Positions 1-13,851 of a DNA stretch of 64,000 nucleotides are shown piece after piece. The stretch comes from Rotaria macrura (Eukaryota > Rotifera > Eurotatoria > Philodinida > Philodinidae). The stretch is from contig OENT01000098.1 of assembly GCA_900239685.1 (NCBI GenBank), forward strand, positions 155,419 to 219,418, given 5' to 3'. The position numbers were made by a program, and so were the translations under genes. Position 1 is the first letter of the stretch; every line of letters begins with the position of its first letter. Under the pieces are notes generated by a model. The model ran no database searches, was not told the origin of the DNA, and saw only the letters and a program-made list of their open reading frames with translations.

Positions 1-9
1 TTAAAATAG

Positions 10-3000
10 TGTACGGAGAATACGATTGTTAAAAGCAATATGGCAACATTTGAAAGTAACTTTAGAAAAAAGTACATTTACTAGTGAAGAGGTTAGTTTG
101 TTTTTACTCCTTTTGACATCTAGTAATCAATTAAATTCAAAAATCTTTTCTCTAGGATGCTTTACAACGTGTTTTTAATGTATATTGTTTAATAAGTTCT
201 GTTTGTCAAGCATTTATTGGATGTCAAATACGTCAGATTAAATTAGGATCCATTGAAGAAAATGAATTCTACAATGCTTGGTTAACAATCGATGAAATCA
301 GTTCGATTTATGGTTATCTTATTAATACACTAGTATATCTTATCAATAGTATTACACCTGGACTGTTCTCTCTTGCTTATGAATACGTTTTAGCTACAAT
401 TGTTGCAACATCTATTTACATATCTGGTATATATCCATAGTATTGCTACTCCTGTTGTAAAATAGAATACTTCCGATTACGTTGTTCAACATTTCATAGT
501 AAAGAAGAGAATCGACATTCGATGCATGATTTTTAGTATTGAAACATTCGTATGAAAAGCATACTTCGATAATTCTAAATTACATGAGATCAGTTCATCA
601 TGCTACCTAGAGTGTTCATAATTCATTATATATCACTGCAATGATCCAACACCTCCTTTATGGGTATATTTTTCATAACATAAAGTTCTCGATTAAAAGT
701 TTATCATTCGTTGAATAATTGAAAAAAATTTGAACTCAGATAAATGAACATTCAAAGATCCTTGGATAAAAATATATTTTACTATGTTGTGATTTTCCCC
801 ATATTGATGTTTTGACATTCAATACTGAAGATCAATTTTTGTTTCAGAAATTGAAGAATCTTTCTTGTTAATTATCTATTGATCTCGGTGCTAGTAAAAT
901 TGAAAAATAAGTAAACATTGAATTCTATTTAGATCAATTAGATACTCGTTTACGCGAAGATATTCTGTCGATTTTATGTCTCTCTTGGCTATCGACTCTT
1001 CCTGATTGGTATGATTTTCAACCGACAATGGATACATGTAAAATAACGAAACAACTTGCTCAAACATTTCAATCAAAGTTCAATCAAAATGATCGATTGA
1101 CTTCTTTACAATGTTTAGCATTATTTGATTTACAATTCTATCCTCAACTACGCCGTCATATTTTTCTTACATGCCTAAATGATACGAATATTGACACACA
1201 ATTAATAGCACTCAAAGTATTACCATTCATGCAATATAATTTGCAAACAATATCATTTCAATCGATTTTTTATACGAAATTTTGCTCACATAAAATCGAC
1301 GATCGACTCAAACCCATAGTCATTGCTTATTGGCGTATGTATCGATGTTTATTTGACATTGATGCTAACACTATTCAATTGAAAGTAAGTTCTTAATGCT
1401 TGACACGATAGAGCAATGAATATGTTATACTTTTCATACATAATTCGAATGTAAAAATATACGTTACAAGAATAGAAAACATAAACGTTTCATGTCTTAG
1501 AGTACGATTAACTAGAGAATGGAGAAAAGATACATCTATGCTTTGAATTATTCTTCTAATAAAAAATCTAGCAAACAACGAAGTAGTTCATACATTCGAA
1601 TGAGAATAGAATTATTTTACTTTAAAAAGAGTCAAAGTATTTTTCTTTTGTACGAGAAAGTACCAACAGTAGATAGAAACATGTATGATTTGTCTAGATT
1701 AACGATCATTTCAATAAAATTATTCTTGATTCATTCGAACTTATCTGCACGTCCTGCTCATCAATAAATAATCATATGTACATACGAACTCGATCATCAA
1801 TATGTAACACTAGCGCAACATCTTTTTCTTTATCTGATATTCTTCCAGTATTTCATTTATTCAATCAAACATCGATCCCATGCAATTATATATCTCTTAT
1901 TGAATTTTTTCAAACATTCGATTCACATCCATCATTTATTCGTCCTGCTAACGATTTCGATGAAAGTTTTCTTCAACTAAAGCATCTATTTAATACATAT
2001 CTCAATCAGAATAACCAGGAACGTTTATGTTTATTATCGATTATGCCATATTTATTTAAAACAATATTAATATCAAATAATCGTCAATGGGAAAATTCAG
2101 TCAACGACACTCTTGATCAATTTTTATTTGATACATTAACACAATTAAACAACGATGCTATACGACAAACGGCAAATCATAACGATGACGATTATAGTCG
2201 TTTAATACATTTGTGTGGTTTAATTGCTCGACGTACATGTAATGAAGATATATTTGTATTTGTATTATTCATATTGATCAATGGTTTAGCAACATCATTT
2301 CAACATACATCCCAAATTGAATTAATGAATATAGCTAAAGATGAATATTTACAAAATCATAGTCCAATAGAATTAAATAAAAACAAAAATCTTTTAACGA
2401 TAAATGAAAAAATTGATTTAACATCAATTGTACAACAGCATACTGATAGTCTATATCGACTCATATCACAATCACTGTTATTAAATTCCGAACAACCGTC
2501 CGATATATGTTTACGTCATTTGCATTTATTATTTAGTATGATGCAGCAAAATGGAAGTTCATTCAATACATATTTGAAGCGTATTCTACCGGATCTATTG
2601 CCATGGATTGTTGAAGAACGTTCATTAAATGCAAGTCGAGTTGTACAACATATTCGTACAGCTGTTAAAATGTCAAAGAAAAAAGTTATTTTCGATGCAT
2701 TTCCAGCCATATATTCACATGTATGGAGACATGTACGTCTTGACAATAGTAAACATTTAAATGGAGATTATTCAATAAATCGTGTTAATGAAGTCAATGA
2801 ATTTATTGAACTAGAAGCTGGTGCTGATTTAGCTGCCGTATTTCGTTTTGGTGGCCCACCTATATTTAGTAAATTATTACTTTATATAAGTACACATCCA
2901 GAACATGTTATGAAAGGTTTACAAATGGCTGTCGGTATATTAGATGGAATATCGTTGCCATTGGATAGAGATTATTCAAGTGTTGTTACAATAGAATGTG

Positions 3001-6000
3001 TTCATAAAGCATTGCAATCAAAATTATTGGGTATTCTATGTGATTTTGAAACAGAATTATTGTCGAACAGTACACCATTACATTCGAAGAAAAGAGTATT
3101 ACTAAGTTTAATCGAAGTATTGAAAATTATGGGTAAGTATCTTGTTGTTCGTTCAAGTTGAAATAAGAATTACACCGATACAGAAGTCAAATACTGTTTG
3201 GTCTTCATCAGGGATAACTTTTTGTTCAGTAAATGTTCCATAATGCACAAAACAAGCAGTGCAAATGAAGCTATCGGAAAATAATTCCATAAATTTTATT
3301 TTCAGATGTAAAAAATTTTTATGCATCACAAAATATATAAAGAAGTAGTTAGTAGTACAAAAAAATTGGCCTGCATCAGACTTCATTACTAGAACACTAA
3401 CTCAATTTGATGCTTCCTCTTGATCTAATGCGATATTCTATTGTTATTTCATTCATAAAAACTTTCAGAGATACATTAAAGTCGAAAATTTTGTTCACAT
3501 ATTGAAAAAAATTTTAAAATTCGCTAATCTTCAACTAGTACTGTTGTGATGGTGAAGCATCAAACCTTTACAAACTACAATAGAAATGAGTATTGCAAAT
3601 ACATACTCACATAGAAGCTCAATATGATTTTACTGATTTCATTACGTGTAAGAAAGTAAATTTTCAATTTTAAAAGAATCAGTCAATTATATATCGATCC
3701 CTTTCATTTAATCATATATTTTACTAAAAAATGTTTTCTATCTGTGTCTGTCACCGATGATGAGTTTCTACGACGAACGTCGAGGATGATTATTATGATG
3801 CTTTCTTAATTCTTTCTAGACTCAGTTCAAATAGTTGCAACACGTGTAAAACTTCTTCGATCACTTCGTCTAGCTCTTCAATGTTCATCGGAATTAAGTT
3901 TCATTGTATTTAATCTTTGGCAAGAATTTATTCGTCATCTAAGTACAAACGTAGATATTCTTTCATCGATGATATTACAATTAATCGCATCATTATTACC
4001 ATTTCATGAAATCAACTATGAACATTTTCAAGAATTAATACTTCTTATGTTAAAAAATATTTCAAGTAATCAAATAGCTTCCATAACAGATGATCTATTA
4101 CTTATTCCTCAATTAAATCAAATGGAAAAAATTCAAACAAAATTAATTAAATGTAAAAAGCAACACACAGAAATACATGACAATCAAACAAAAATAAAAT
4201 CAGACGAACGGTCACAATTAGAAAATAAATTTCAACGTCTTATAGTACTTTTAAATTTCGATATGGTCGATATACGTTTACATGCATTGAATAGTTTAGA
4301 AAATCTATTGAAAACCAACCGTCCATATTTATTAGAAATGTGTTTATCTCGTGATACAGTTTCATCGATTGTCACGCGTCTGATATTAACCTTACTTGAA
4401 CGATCGAATGATACAAATCAAAATATACGTTTTATTGCTGTCAATTGTCTCGGTGAAATAGGAGCCATAGATCCCGGACGAATAGAATTTCGTAAACTAT
4501 ATTCTAAGATAACTACATCAACGTCATTAATCAATCGTTTATTATCGAATTCGAATTCTGAAATAAATACAGATAATTTAAAACGTTGTTATTTTAATTT
4601 GTATTCTCAAGAATTTGCATTAGAATTGTTCGCTGAATTGACACGAGCTTTTCTTGCTGCTGATCAAGTACGACAACAAGATACAATATCTTATGCCATA
4701 CAAGAGTGTTTAAAATTTTATAATTTAAATTTATCAGATGATAATGAAAAAGTTAAAGTTAATCAAGAACTATGGTCGAAATTAAATCAAGAACAACAAG
4801 ATTTATTTAAACCTCTACGAACATCAAAATATGTTTTAACCGATGAAACAAATTTAAAAACGAACAAACTTCAAGAAGCTATTTTAAAGCAATTAACTAT
4901 TAAAACATACGAACACTGGTTAACACAATATGTACCGTATTTAATTCAACAATTACCAAATAATAATTATTATCATCTATTTCATTCATGTTTATTTGCT
5001 GTTAGATTTAACAGGTAAATCAGAGAGAAGAATATGTGTTTTTTTTTGATTTTCAAAGGCAAGTATCTTCAATGAAGTGTAAGTCGAATAATTATACTAC
5101 ATCACAAATTGAAGTTTCATATGCTATTATTTTGAAATACATAAATCTTGTAGATAGTGTTGCAATTGAGAAAGATTCTGACAAAAGCAACCCCTAGAAT
5201 TTGCAACGTTTGACTAGCCAAATTTTCATTGACAAAAAAGAAAACAAAAGAAAAACTCTATATCATACGTATAGAAAATAGAATATGTTCACTGTGCCTT
5301 ACTCAATGAATATTGAAAATTTCTAAAAAAAAGACTTGATGCCTTCAGAAAAATTGTCGAATGCTGTGTCATTTTATTATTAATCTTAATTTGTACACGA
5401 AATAAGACAAAAACATTGATCCTAACTATCTGAAAATTGATCAATGAAACACATTCTAATTTACAGAAGAAAAGTGAACTATATCATACAGTGGAACTAT
5501 ATAGAATTGAGCGCCGTTTCATCCTATAAGGGAAAAACCACTTCCACTCTTCAGGATCTAAAATAAAACTCGATATCCACATTTCGGTAGCATATATCTT
5601 GTGTAAATGAAAATCTCTTCACAAAGAGTCGAAGTAAATATTCAACTTCATCGTGTCTAGATTCTGTTTCCGTTACTTTCGTCTCGTGTTGAGTGTGTTA
5701 TTAAGCGAGGATATCTTCCTGTGTGGTAAAATTAAATTATAGGCAGTCAAAATCACCTTCTTAATTGTTTCATAATGTTTCTGTTTTAATGTAAAATTTA
5801 CTGCATCTGGAAAGAAAAAGAAAAAAGTGTTCTCTTTTCAGTTCGATTGGTTCATTTTTATTGCCCTACATAATTCTTCATTTAATTGGTGAAAATCTCG
5901 GTCAAGATGTATTAGATAAAGAAGTCAAAGCTTTCATCTCCTACAGTAATCAATATGATACAAATGAAATAAATCCATCTTCTGATGTTCTTCATCAAAT

Positions 6001-9000
6001 TGGTCAAATCATATTTACATTGATCGATTTTCTTCTTTTATTCTCCTCGTTGATCACTGTTGATCCTAATGAACAAGCTAAACAATTAAATCAACGTAAA
6101 CGTCAAGCAGTACCACCGCCTCAACAACAAGTACCACCGAATTCAGATCCATTGAATATTCAAGACGGTACATGGAACAATTTGGGTATAACACGAATAC
6201 GTGATTACATTCGTTTACTACATACTGATCTTTCACTTGCTCGCATTGCATTCAAATACGATCATTATACACGTGCATATCGTCATTTTGAAATGTATTC
6301 ATCTATTGAACAACAAATAAATATTTCTCATAATAGTGAATTTCTTTTGAAATTATTTCATCGTTTAAATGATCAAGATTCTGCCTATGGGATCATTGCC
6401 ATACGTAATATGAAACCAAAACAATGTGATAATTCTCGAACAGATATGTATGAAGAAATTTTATCATATGAATTAACTGGACAAATCGATGAAGCCATTG
6501 TTGCCTATGAAAATGTTTTAGAAATGAATGAATTAAATCAAACAAATATACATCTATATTTAGGCTATTTAAATAATCTACTCACTCAACAACAATTTCA
6601 ACATACAATTGATCAATCAACTGGTATTATAGTGCAATATCCAACATGGATTAATATGTTAAATCCATTACGAATTGAAGCTGCATGGAAATTATCGAAG
6701 TGGACCTTATTAGAAAAATTCTGTTCGTATCAAGACAAAAATGTTCATTTAAATACGAATGAACAAATGAATGAAAGTTCAAAAATGAATATTTTACATG
6801 ATTTACATGTTTCCAAACAATTTGAAGAATATGTTGGAAAAATTTTATGTCAAGCTAAAAAGAAAAATCGACAAGAATTCTATTCTGAATTTCGTCTAGC
6901 ATTAAACTCATTGATGGGGCCAATATCAGCAGCTAGTATGGAAGTTGGTTCATATCAACGGGCATACGATTATTTAGTTAAATTACATTTACTTAAAGAT
7001 CTTGAACATTATGTTTTAAAAAATATATTTCATGATGATCGTGACATTATGATTATTGATAATGATACTATCGATGATGCATGGTCACAAAGACATGCAT
7101 TATTACCACCGAATAGTAAATATATTGAACCATCATTAGCATTACGACGAACATTATTATTACTAGATGATATAGATCATAATAAACAGCATGCATTGGA
7201 AATCGGTGAATGCTGGTTACATAGTGCACGTATAGCACGTGCACAAAATAATTCACTAGCAGCCATTGGATCATTAATGAAAGCTAATCAATCACATCCA
7301 ATCGAAGTAGTTATTGAACGTGCACAATGGATGTGGGATAAGGGAGAAAAAGATCGAGCCATCATGAGTTTAAAACAGAAGAAAATTGAATTATTAGATT
7401 CAAAAACAATAAATGAGGGAAATCACAATGAACATAAACTGCAAGGTTAGTTTCCAGTATTCTTCTATGGGAATCATTGTTGATTATAAGACAAAAGTTG
7501 TTTGGGATCGACCATGACTTTTATTTAACAGAAACTTTCGAAAATTTCTGAAAAAATTGACTGAACTCGGTGAGGAATCATGTGAGAATTCTTATGTTCA
7601 TGACTTTGGCTCCATCTATTAAGTAGAGATGTGCTAAGTAAAAATTATCGAGCAAATTGATTAGAATCGTCTTGAAATGTTGTTTTTTGTACGACGCACA
7701 GAAATCATAGAAATTATTCTTAAAATATTGAAACTGAATAAATGAAATTCAAGATATGAAAAAAACTTTGTTCCTGGAAACTTTAATAAATTAGTGTTAA
7801 CTTGTTTTGTATATTGTATTCAGAATGAGATTAATCTTTCCACCATAATCTGATGCTTGTCGAATTCAATTCGTTCAAGTAGTGAATTTTGCATAAAGTA
7901 ATCGCAATGGATCAACTGAGAAAATTCTAATCTCACAATGGATTTTTTGAAAGATAAGTTTCTATTACGAGGCTTGAGACGTTTCTTTTCATACATCAAA
8001 ACTTAGAGCATGTGTGAATTTTTATAGAAAGTCAATAATTTGCACATTCTCGTTTCTATCTGAGTCAACAAGATGAACGAGGTGACATTATGGATACTTT
8101 CATAGTCTTAAAAGGTCGTCAGAGATATTTTTCACTATACGTAATATTATTTGGTTTTTAGTTTCAGCTGATCTGAAGGCACAAGTATGGCTATTATTAG
8201 CTCGTTACAGTGAACAAAATTCTCCTCATGAAACCGTTTTTGAAATGTATAAACAAGCTCAAGAGGCAGCTCCACATTGGGAAGAAACACACTTTCATCT
8301 AGCACAATTCTATGATACATTACTTTCATCATGTATTGACTCGGATTCAACATCATCGAATTCGACGGCAACAACAACTACAAACAATTTTCTATCGTCA
8401 AACGGACTTTCATTAGAAAATAAATTACGCATGATGGAATATATTCGTCTAGCTGTTAATACATATTGTCGTTCATTAAAATATGGCTGTGAATTCATTT
8501 ATCAGTCGTTAACACGTTTATTAACAATGTGGCTTGATTTTGCTTCTGACCTTGCACCTTTCATTAAACCAATACCAGCAGCAACATCACGCAAGCAACA
8601 ACCAATAACAACGACTGCGGCAAGTCTACCTGATGCAGCACAAATTAAACAATATGGACTGGCAAAATTAACTGAAATAACACGCGAAGTATCATCATGG
8701 ACAACACGTATACCACCGTATTTATTTCTCGCTGCTTTTCCTTACATGGTCTCACGTATATGTCATAGTGAAGATATGACATCGAAAGCTTTAAATGCAA
8801 TTATAACACAAGTTTTTGCTGCTTTTCCTCAACAAACATTATGGATGATGATTAATCTATATGGTTCATCGAATAGTATGCGACGCGATCGTTGTATTGC
8901 TATTTGGAATGAAGCTTCAACTATTGAACCTGGTCTACATGATTTCGTTGTTGAAGCAACAATACTTATTAAACAACTAGATACCTTATGTATGCATGCT

Positions 9001-11970
9001 GTTACTTATGGACAAAATAAGATAAGTCTATCAGCACAATTTAAATCATTCAAACGTTACTATGCGAATCAATCAGCATGTCCAATACTAATACCAATTC
9101 AATCACAAATGCAAGTTTGTCTACCACCACCACCAGTTAGATTTTCACTATCGACAACATCAACACATGCTCAACAACAACAACAACAGCAATTGATTAA
9201 TGTTGATCTTCCATCTGAAACAGCTGTCAAATTAACAGCTATGGCAAACAAACAAGGTGCATTGGGACGAACAGCAACAAAGAAAACTACAAATGCTGGA
9301 TCAACAACAAGTACAAGCAGTAAAGTGCCACAAAAAACTTATTATGATGCACGGCATCAACCATTTCCCGATGCTGTTGTTACGATTCATAGTATGTAAA
9401 TGTGACGACCAGTGTCTTCGTTCATTTTTTCACGATGTCAAATTTAAATTGAAGTATTGATATTTATGAGAAAGTATGAAAAAAGTGCATCATACTTGTT
9501 TAATATGTTCCTCATTCATAACTAGTTCTGACGTTAAGTCTACGTACTGAACGAAATTGATAGATCGATTTGATCTGTGATGATAGGAAGGCCATTTAAA
9601 TTTGAAAGTTACGTTAATATATACTCTTCCAATTTTCTCGTTTATTAATAAGTGTGACCAGACAATAGCGAGAATGTTCACTGAACATCAGATGACAAGT
9701 GTATTTATTAATCATGTATTTTCTTTTTCTTTCTTCGTTCTTCCTTTGTTTGTATTTCTTTCTTTCTTGATAGTGGATCTGAAGAAGTTTGACAAATGAG
9801 TCATCATCCAGTATCACTGTCTTGGTTTTCAGATCCACTATCAAGAAAGATAGAAAGAAATACAAACAAAGGAAGAACGAAGGAAGAAAAAGAAAATATA
9901 TGATTAGTAAATACACTTGTCATCTGATGTTTAGTGAACATTCTCGATATTGTCTGAAGAAGACTTCATCGAAATCGAAACGTCACACTTACTAATAAAC
10001 AAGAAAATTGGAAGAGTATATGTTAACGTGACTTTCAAATGATAGATCGATAAATCAAGATAATTTTCATTCGATGTGATGTTTGTCTTGATGATTAGAC
10101 TAGAGTCAGAGATACTAAGACAATACTCTTGTAGAATCTAGAAAAATCATTTATCAAACAAGTAGTTGTCGAAAAGTTCATCTAGAAAACCAAAAACAAA
10201 AGAAATGATAAATCTTGAAGAGATACTACATGGAAACATTCACAGAATTCACAATTTTTTCATATGTACTAACGATTTCGTGGTGGTAGCCTGTTGGCTT
10301 GACTCGTAATGGTATTCCTCTGTAAGAATCCTTACTAAATGTATGCTAGTATATTGATATTCATCCCAATCGAACAGTACATTTCAGAGCTATGAGGAAG
10401 AAATCAAATGGGATTCTAAACAATTGTGAACATAGAAGAAAGAATTTTTGATTTAGGAATCAATCACAATGTTTTCTCTTGTCCTGAAAATCGTTCTGTT
10501 TCTTAAGAATTTCTGAATTTTGTCGAAAAACTTTTGTCCAACGACTTCTCCAAGTCCACAAAGGACATCATTCTCAGTCAAATTCAAGACATGATAATAA
10601 TTTTCATGGGGATGTTCATTCTAAAAACTAAAATCGTCTTCTAGGTTTTGAAGATACCATTGAAGTATTATCATCGTTACAACGACCGAAAAAAATTGTC
10701 ATACGTGGCAGTGATGGACAACTCTATCCATTTTTATGTAAATCTCAAGATGATCTTCGTGTTGATTCACGTTGTCTAGATTTTTGTCATTTATTTAACA
10801 AATGCTTGAAGAAAAATAGTGAAACACGTCGTCGTCAATTACACATTCGTACCTATGCTGTTTATCCAATAAATGAACGTTGTGGATTAATTGAATGGTT
10901 ACCTAATTTATGTACATTTCGTTCATTGGTAACAAAATTTTATCGACAACGTAGTTCAAATTTTTCGGAAGTATCCAATCGAGAAATAAAAGTTTATGGA
11001 AATAGTAAAGATAAAACAAAAGAAACTCGTTATAATGTAAGTAATTTCTATTGAAAACATTGTTTTCTAATTCTGAATTCATTTCTTTAATATTAAAACA
11101 AAAAGGATTTTCTTAAATTATTGGCATTTCATCAACCCGGTGTATTTCATCAATATTTTTTTGCTGCCTATCCTGATCCAAATCGTTGGTATATAAGTCG
11201 AATGAATTTTGTGCGTTCCATAGCTGTGATGTCAATGATAGGCTATATCATGGGTTTAGGTGATCGACATTGTGAAAATATACTGATTGATACATGCACA
11301 GGTGAAACTGTTCATGTTGATTTTAATTGTTTATTTAATAAGGGTAAATTTTAATGAGAAAATAAATTTTGTAAATATATTAATAACAATTGCAATACTA
11401 GGATTAACATTTGAAATACCGGAAAAAGTTCCATTTCGTTTAACACATAATATTGTTGATGGTATGGGTACATTAGGTGTCGAGGGTGTATTTCGTAAAA
11501 CATGTGAAATTATTTTACATTTAATACGAAATGAACGTGAATTACTTGTATCAGTGTTAAAAACATTTATTTACGATCCATTAGTCGAATGGAAATCAAC
11601 AACACGAGAAGAAGTTGCCAATATGAAAAGACAACAGATTGAAGGCGGAGAAGTTGTCAATATAAAGGTGAATTGGAATCAAATGAGTTTTTGTTTTTCT
11701 AATTTAAAATAAGAATATAATTTAATAGGCTCAGACTCATGTGAGAAATATATTAGAACGTGTTCGAGGCTATTGTACAGATGAATTAACAGGAAAACGT
11801 GTTGCTCTTCCATTATCAGTCGAAGGACAAGTTGATCATTTAATTCAAGTATGTTAGACAATTTTCATTTACTCACTTTGTATGTCTCATTCGATTTTTC
11901 TTCGTTTTAGCAAGCAACAAGTAATGAATTATTATGTCAGATGTTCATTGGTTGGGCGGCTTATTTGTGA
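10..11970 (+). CDS. ATR: ATR serine/threonine kinase (PIKK family), 5' partial
   Basis: Checkpoint kinase that senses RPA-coated single-stranded DNA in the nucleus and phosphorylates CHK1 and other targets. The 5' end lies outside the window. Exons read: 10-91, 156-426, 933-1384, 1698-3132, 3820-5014, 5842-7445, 8162-9391, 10645-11036, 11106-11343, 11402-11667, 11729-11848, 11911-11970; all phases close, giving about 2447 residues plus stop, against about 2640 for human ATR. The helical-repeat N-terminal part and a UME-like segment (about 3820-4300, VKLLRSLRLALQ) are followed by a FAT region (exons 6-7) and the kinase domain (10645-11700). Kinase motifs: RGSDGQ loop, ATP lysine in FLCKSQDDLR, catalytic GLGDRHCENIL, metal-binding HVDFNCLF. 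The protein ends with a FATC domain, LLCQMFIGWAAYL, replacing human LLCQMYLGWTPYM. The start of exon 4 is the least certain junction. The kinase motifs separate ATR from ATM, mTOR, SMG1 and DNA-PKcs. Confidence 0.96.
9598..10041. repeat. Foldback / long inverted-repeat element in an ATR intron
   Basis: Left arm about 9598-9785 and right arm about 9830-10041 are near-identical inverted copies separated by a loop of about 45 bp. Outer ends read TTTGAAAGTTACGTTA on the left and, reverse-complemented, TTTGAAAGTCACGTTA on the right. The right arm carries about 25-30 extra bases (around 9955-9985) absent from the left. The element lies in the 1.25-kb intron 9392-10644. It looks like a foldback MITE. 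No clear target-site duplication was identified and no transposase is encoded. Confidence 0.8.
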
Positions 11971-12063
11971 TAATAATCATCTTCTTTATCTGTCAGATAT
12001 TTCAAACATGTTTTCTTTATATATCAGTATTTTTTTCCTATGCTTCTGATAGTAACTTAGTGC

Positions 12064-12069
12064 AATAAA
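12064..12069 (+). promoter_or_regulatory. Candidate poly(A) signal of ATR
   Basis: AATAAA hexamer about 94 bp past the ATR stop codon, the first canonical hexamer downstream. Position fits a 3' UTR end, but such hexamers are common in AT-rich DNA. Confidence 0.45.
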
Positions 12070-12800
12070 AAAGGAATGACATGATTAGCTATTATGAATT
12101 GAATTATTTAATTGAACAGGCTCGTATGAGTGAATTCAAGGTCAAATAGAAAAATATTTTTCGTTTCTGAAACAGACTATTTTAAAAAATAATGCGTCTT
12201 TTTGTTGCACAAATGAAGACTAAACTGTTCAAGATTCACAGAAAAACACTAATGTTTTTTATGAAACTGATTTTTTGTCTCAGTTTAATTTTGGCAAGTA
12301 AACAATTATTAACAAACTATAAAATCATTTTTTCTCTTCGCATTTCTGTTGGAGATCGTTCTTACTTACAAGAATACAGAAAAGAAAGTAATTGAAAACA
12401 AAGTTCTTTAAAAACTGATGATGCCCGCTACATAATTCATATTATCATTAGGCCAGAATCTGTACATCGATGAATTCGTACATTGAAATATCAAAGTAAA
12501 ATAGTGCATTTGTGATAGAGAAAAAAATTTCCATCAAGGAATTGAGAGACGATAATCAACCAGGCAACAAAAATAGCCAACATCCACTCATCTATGTACA
12601 TTTTCATAGATACGTGAAATTAGTTTGTGTCCCGAGTGAATCAATCCAAAGGTGAACTATGAGCATTAAAGATATGTATATACATATATACATGAAACAT
12701 AATTGGATGATTGATAGATGTTTTCACCAACAGAATTCTTCCTTGTTTCACATGCATTATGAGTGATAACATATGGTTGATGTTATAAAATATTCTAACA

Positions 12801-12868
12801 TATGAATGTATGAATGAATGAATGAATGAATGAATGTATGAATGAATAAATGAATGAATGCATGAATA
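12801..12868. repeat. (TGAA)n microsatellite
   Basis: Imperfect tandem array of TGAA units interrupted by TGTA, TAAA and TGCA variants, about 68 bp. Confidence 0.9.
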
Positions 12869-13183
12869 GAAAGAAGAGAAAGACTGATTAGTTTTTAATT
12901 TCTATGCATAAATTAAAATTTGTTTATTCATTCTTTCCGTGTGAATTATTCTTTCTATCTAGTATTTATTGGACAAAAAAAGGAAGAGAACGAGAAGGCG
13001 AAGCCTATATAATTTTTTATTATTTTATAATTTTCATGAAGTAAGTGAAACAAACTTTGTTCTCTTTCTAAGTTGATTTATACTAAATGTATAGTAGTTA
13101 TGCATGACTGAGATAAGCAATAGTGAAAGTGAACTTAACTCGAATGTTCACTAATATTATTCTCCTTCTCATTGATCAATAAC

Positions 13184-13636
13184 ATGTGTCGATCAGTAGT
13201 TTTTCTTCTTGTTACCATTATCATACTTATGACATCATTTGTGCATACAAGGAATGTAAACAATCGAAAACTGAAAATGTCACCAACCAGTAAAACAAAT
13301 CGTATTAAATTATGTGGTGTAGCGTTAGTTCGTGTGCTTGATACGGTATGCACTAGAGCTATGCAGTTATTAACGAAAAGTGGAATAACATTGCCGTCGT
13401 CAACTTCGAAACGAATGTTCAAAATCGAAGATGATCCATATTCAAGTAAAATATCGATGACAAACTCCACTCGTATGTTTATTTGTATATATATTAATGC
13501 GTATTGATCTTTTGTTTTTCTTTTATTTCGAATAATTCTTTCAGAAGTTAACGGTACAATCATCGATGATTGTTGTTATCAAGCATGTACACTGAAAACA
13601 TTATTGAAATATTGTTATCAATCAATAGAAGCATGA
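13184..13636 (+). CDS. Insulin-like peptide precursor
   Basis: Secreted insulin/IGF-superfamily hormone precursor, 126 aa, exons 13184-13472 and 13545-13636. ATG 13184 is chosen because it opens directly into a signal peptide (residues 1-22, hydrophobic VVFLLVTIIILMTSF). B-chain: LCGVALVRVLDTVCTRA (43-59), with the two cysteines 12 residues apart as in insulin. A-chain: CCYQACTLKTLLKYC (106-120), exactly the CC-x3-C-x8-C pattern. A KR pair at 76-77 could release the B-chain side. No dibasic pair lies just before the A-chain, where two N-glycosylation sequons (NST 94-96, NGT 99-101) occur. The single intron is phase 1 within the connecting peptide, the position and phase of the classic insulin C-peptide intron. 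It would be a ligand of the insulin/IGF receptor pathway; a relaxin-type receptor is less likely but not excluded. Confidence 0.9.
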
Positions 13637-13745
13637 TCATAATTAAACAATAGTAATCAATTGTGTTTTTTGTGTGTAGGATAATTTTATGATGATTTTC
13701 AGTTATTGTGTAACTCATCTTTGTGGCTTATTTATAATCGAAGTC

Positions 13746-13751
13746 AATAAA
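13746..13751 (+). promoter_or_regulatory. Candidate poly(A) signal of the insulin-like gene
   Basis: AATAAA about 110 bp past the stop codon of the insulin-like peptide gene. Confidence 0.5.
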
Positions 13752-13851
13752 AAAATAGGAAATTTATTTGAAATTTTTTGGAAGACGTTATCGTCTTGAA
13801 AATTCACAGGAAAAGGAAAAACAAAATATCCCACGATGATGCCATAGAATG

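Larger units (their letters stand above)
11971..13183. other. Intergenic region between ATR and the insulin-like gene
   Basis: After the ATR 3' end no exon-like stretch with family similarity was found. An open frame around 12192-12395 is low-complexity and lacks domain features. A tetranucleotide microsatellite lies at 12801-12868. The last few hundred bases should hold the insulin-like gene promoter, but no convincing TATA element was identified. Confidence 0.5.

Noticed and set aside
1519-1767. Open frame of 82 codons within an ATR intron
   Set aside because: It overlaps the intron and the start of exon 4 in another frame, has low-complexity composition, and the ATR exon reading in this area is better supported.
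9602-9995. Several overlapping small open frames on both strands
   Set aside because: They are the two arms of the inverted-repeat element read in different frames, not genes.
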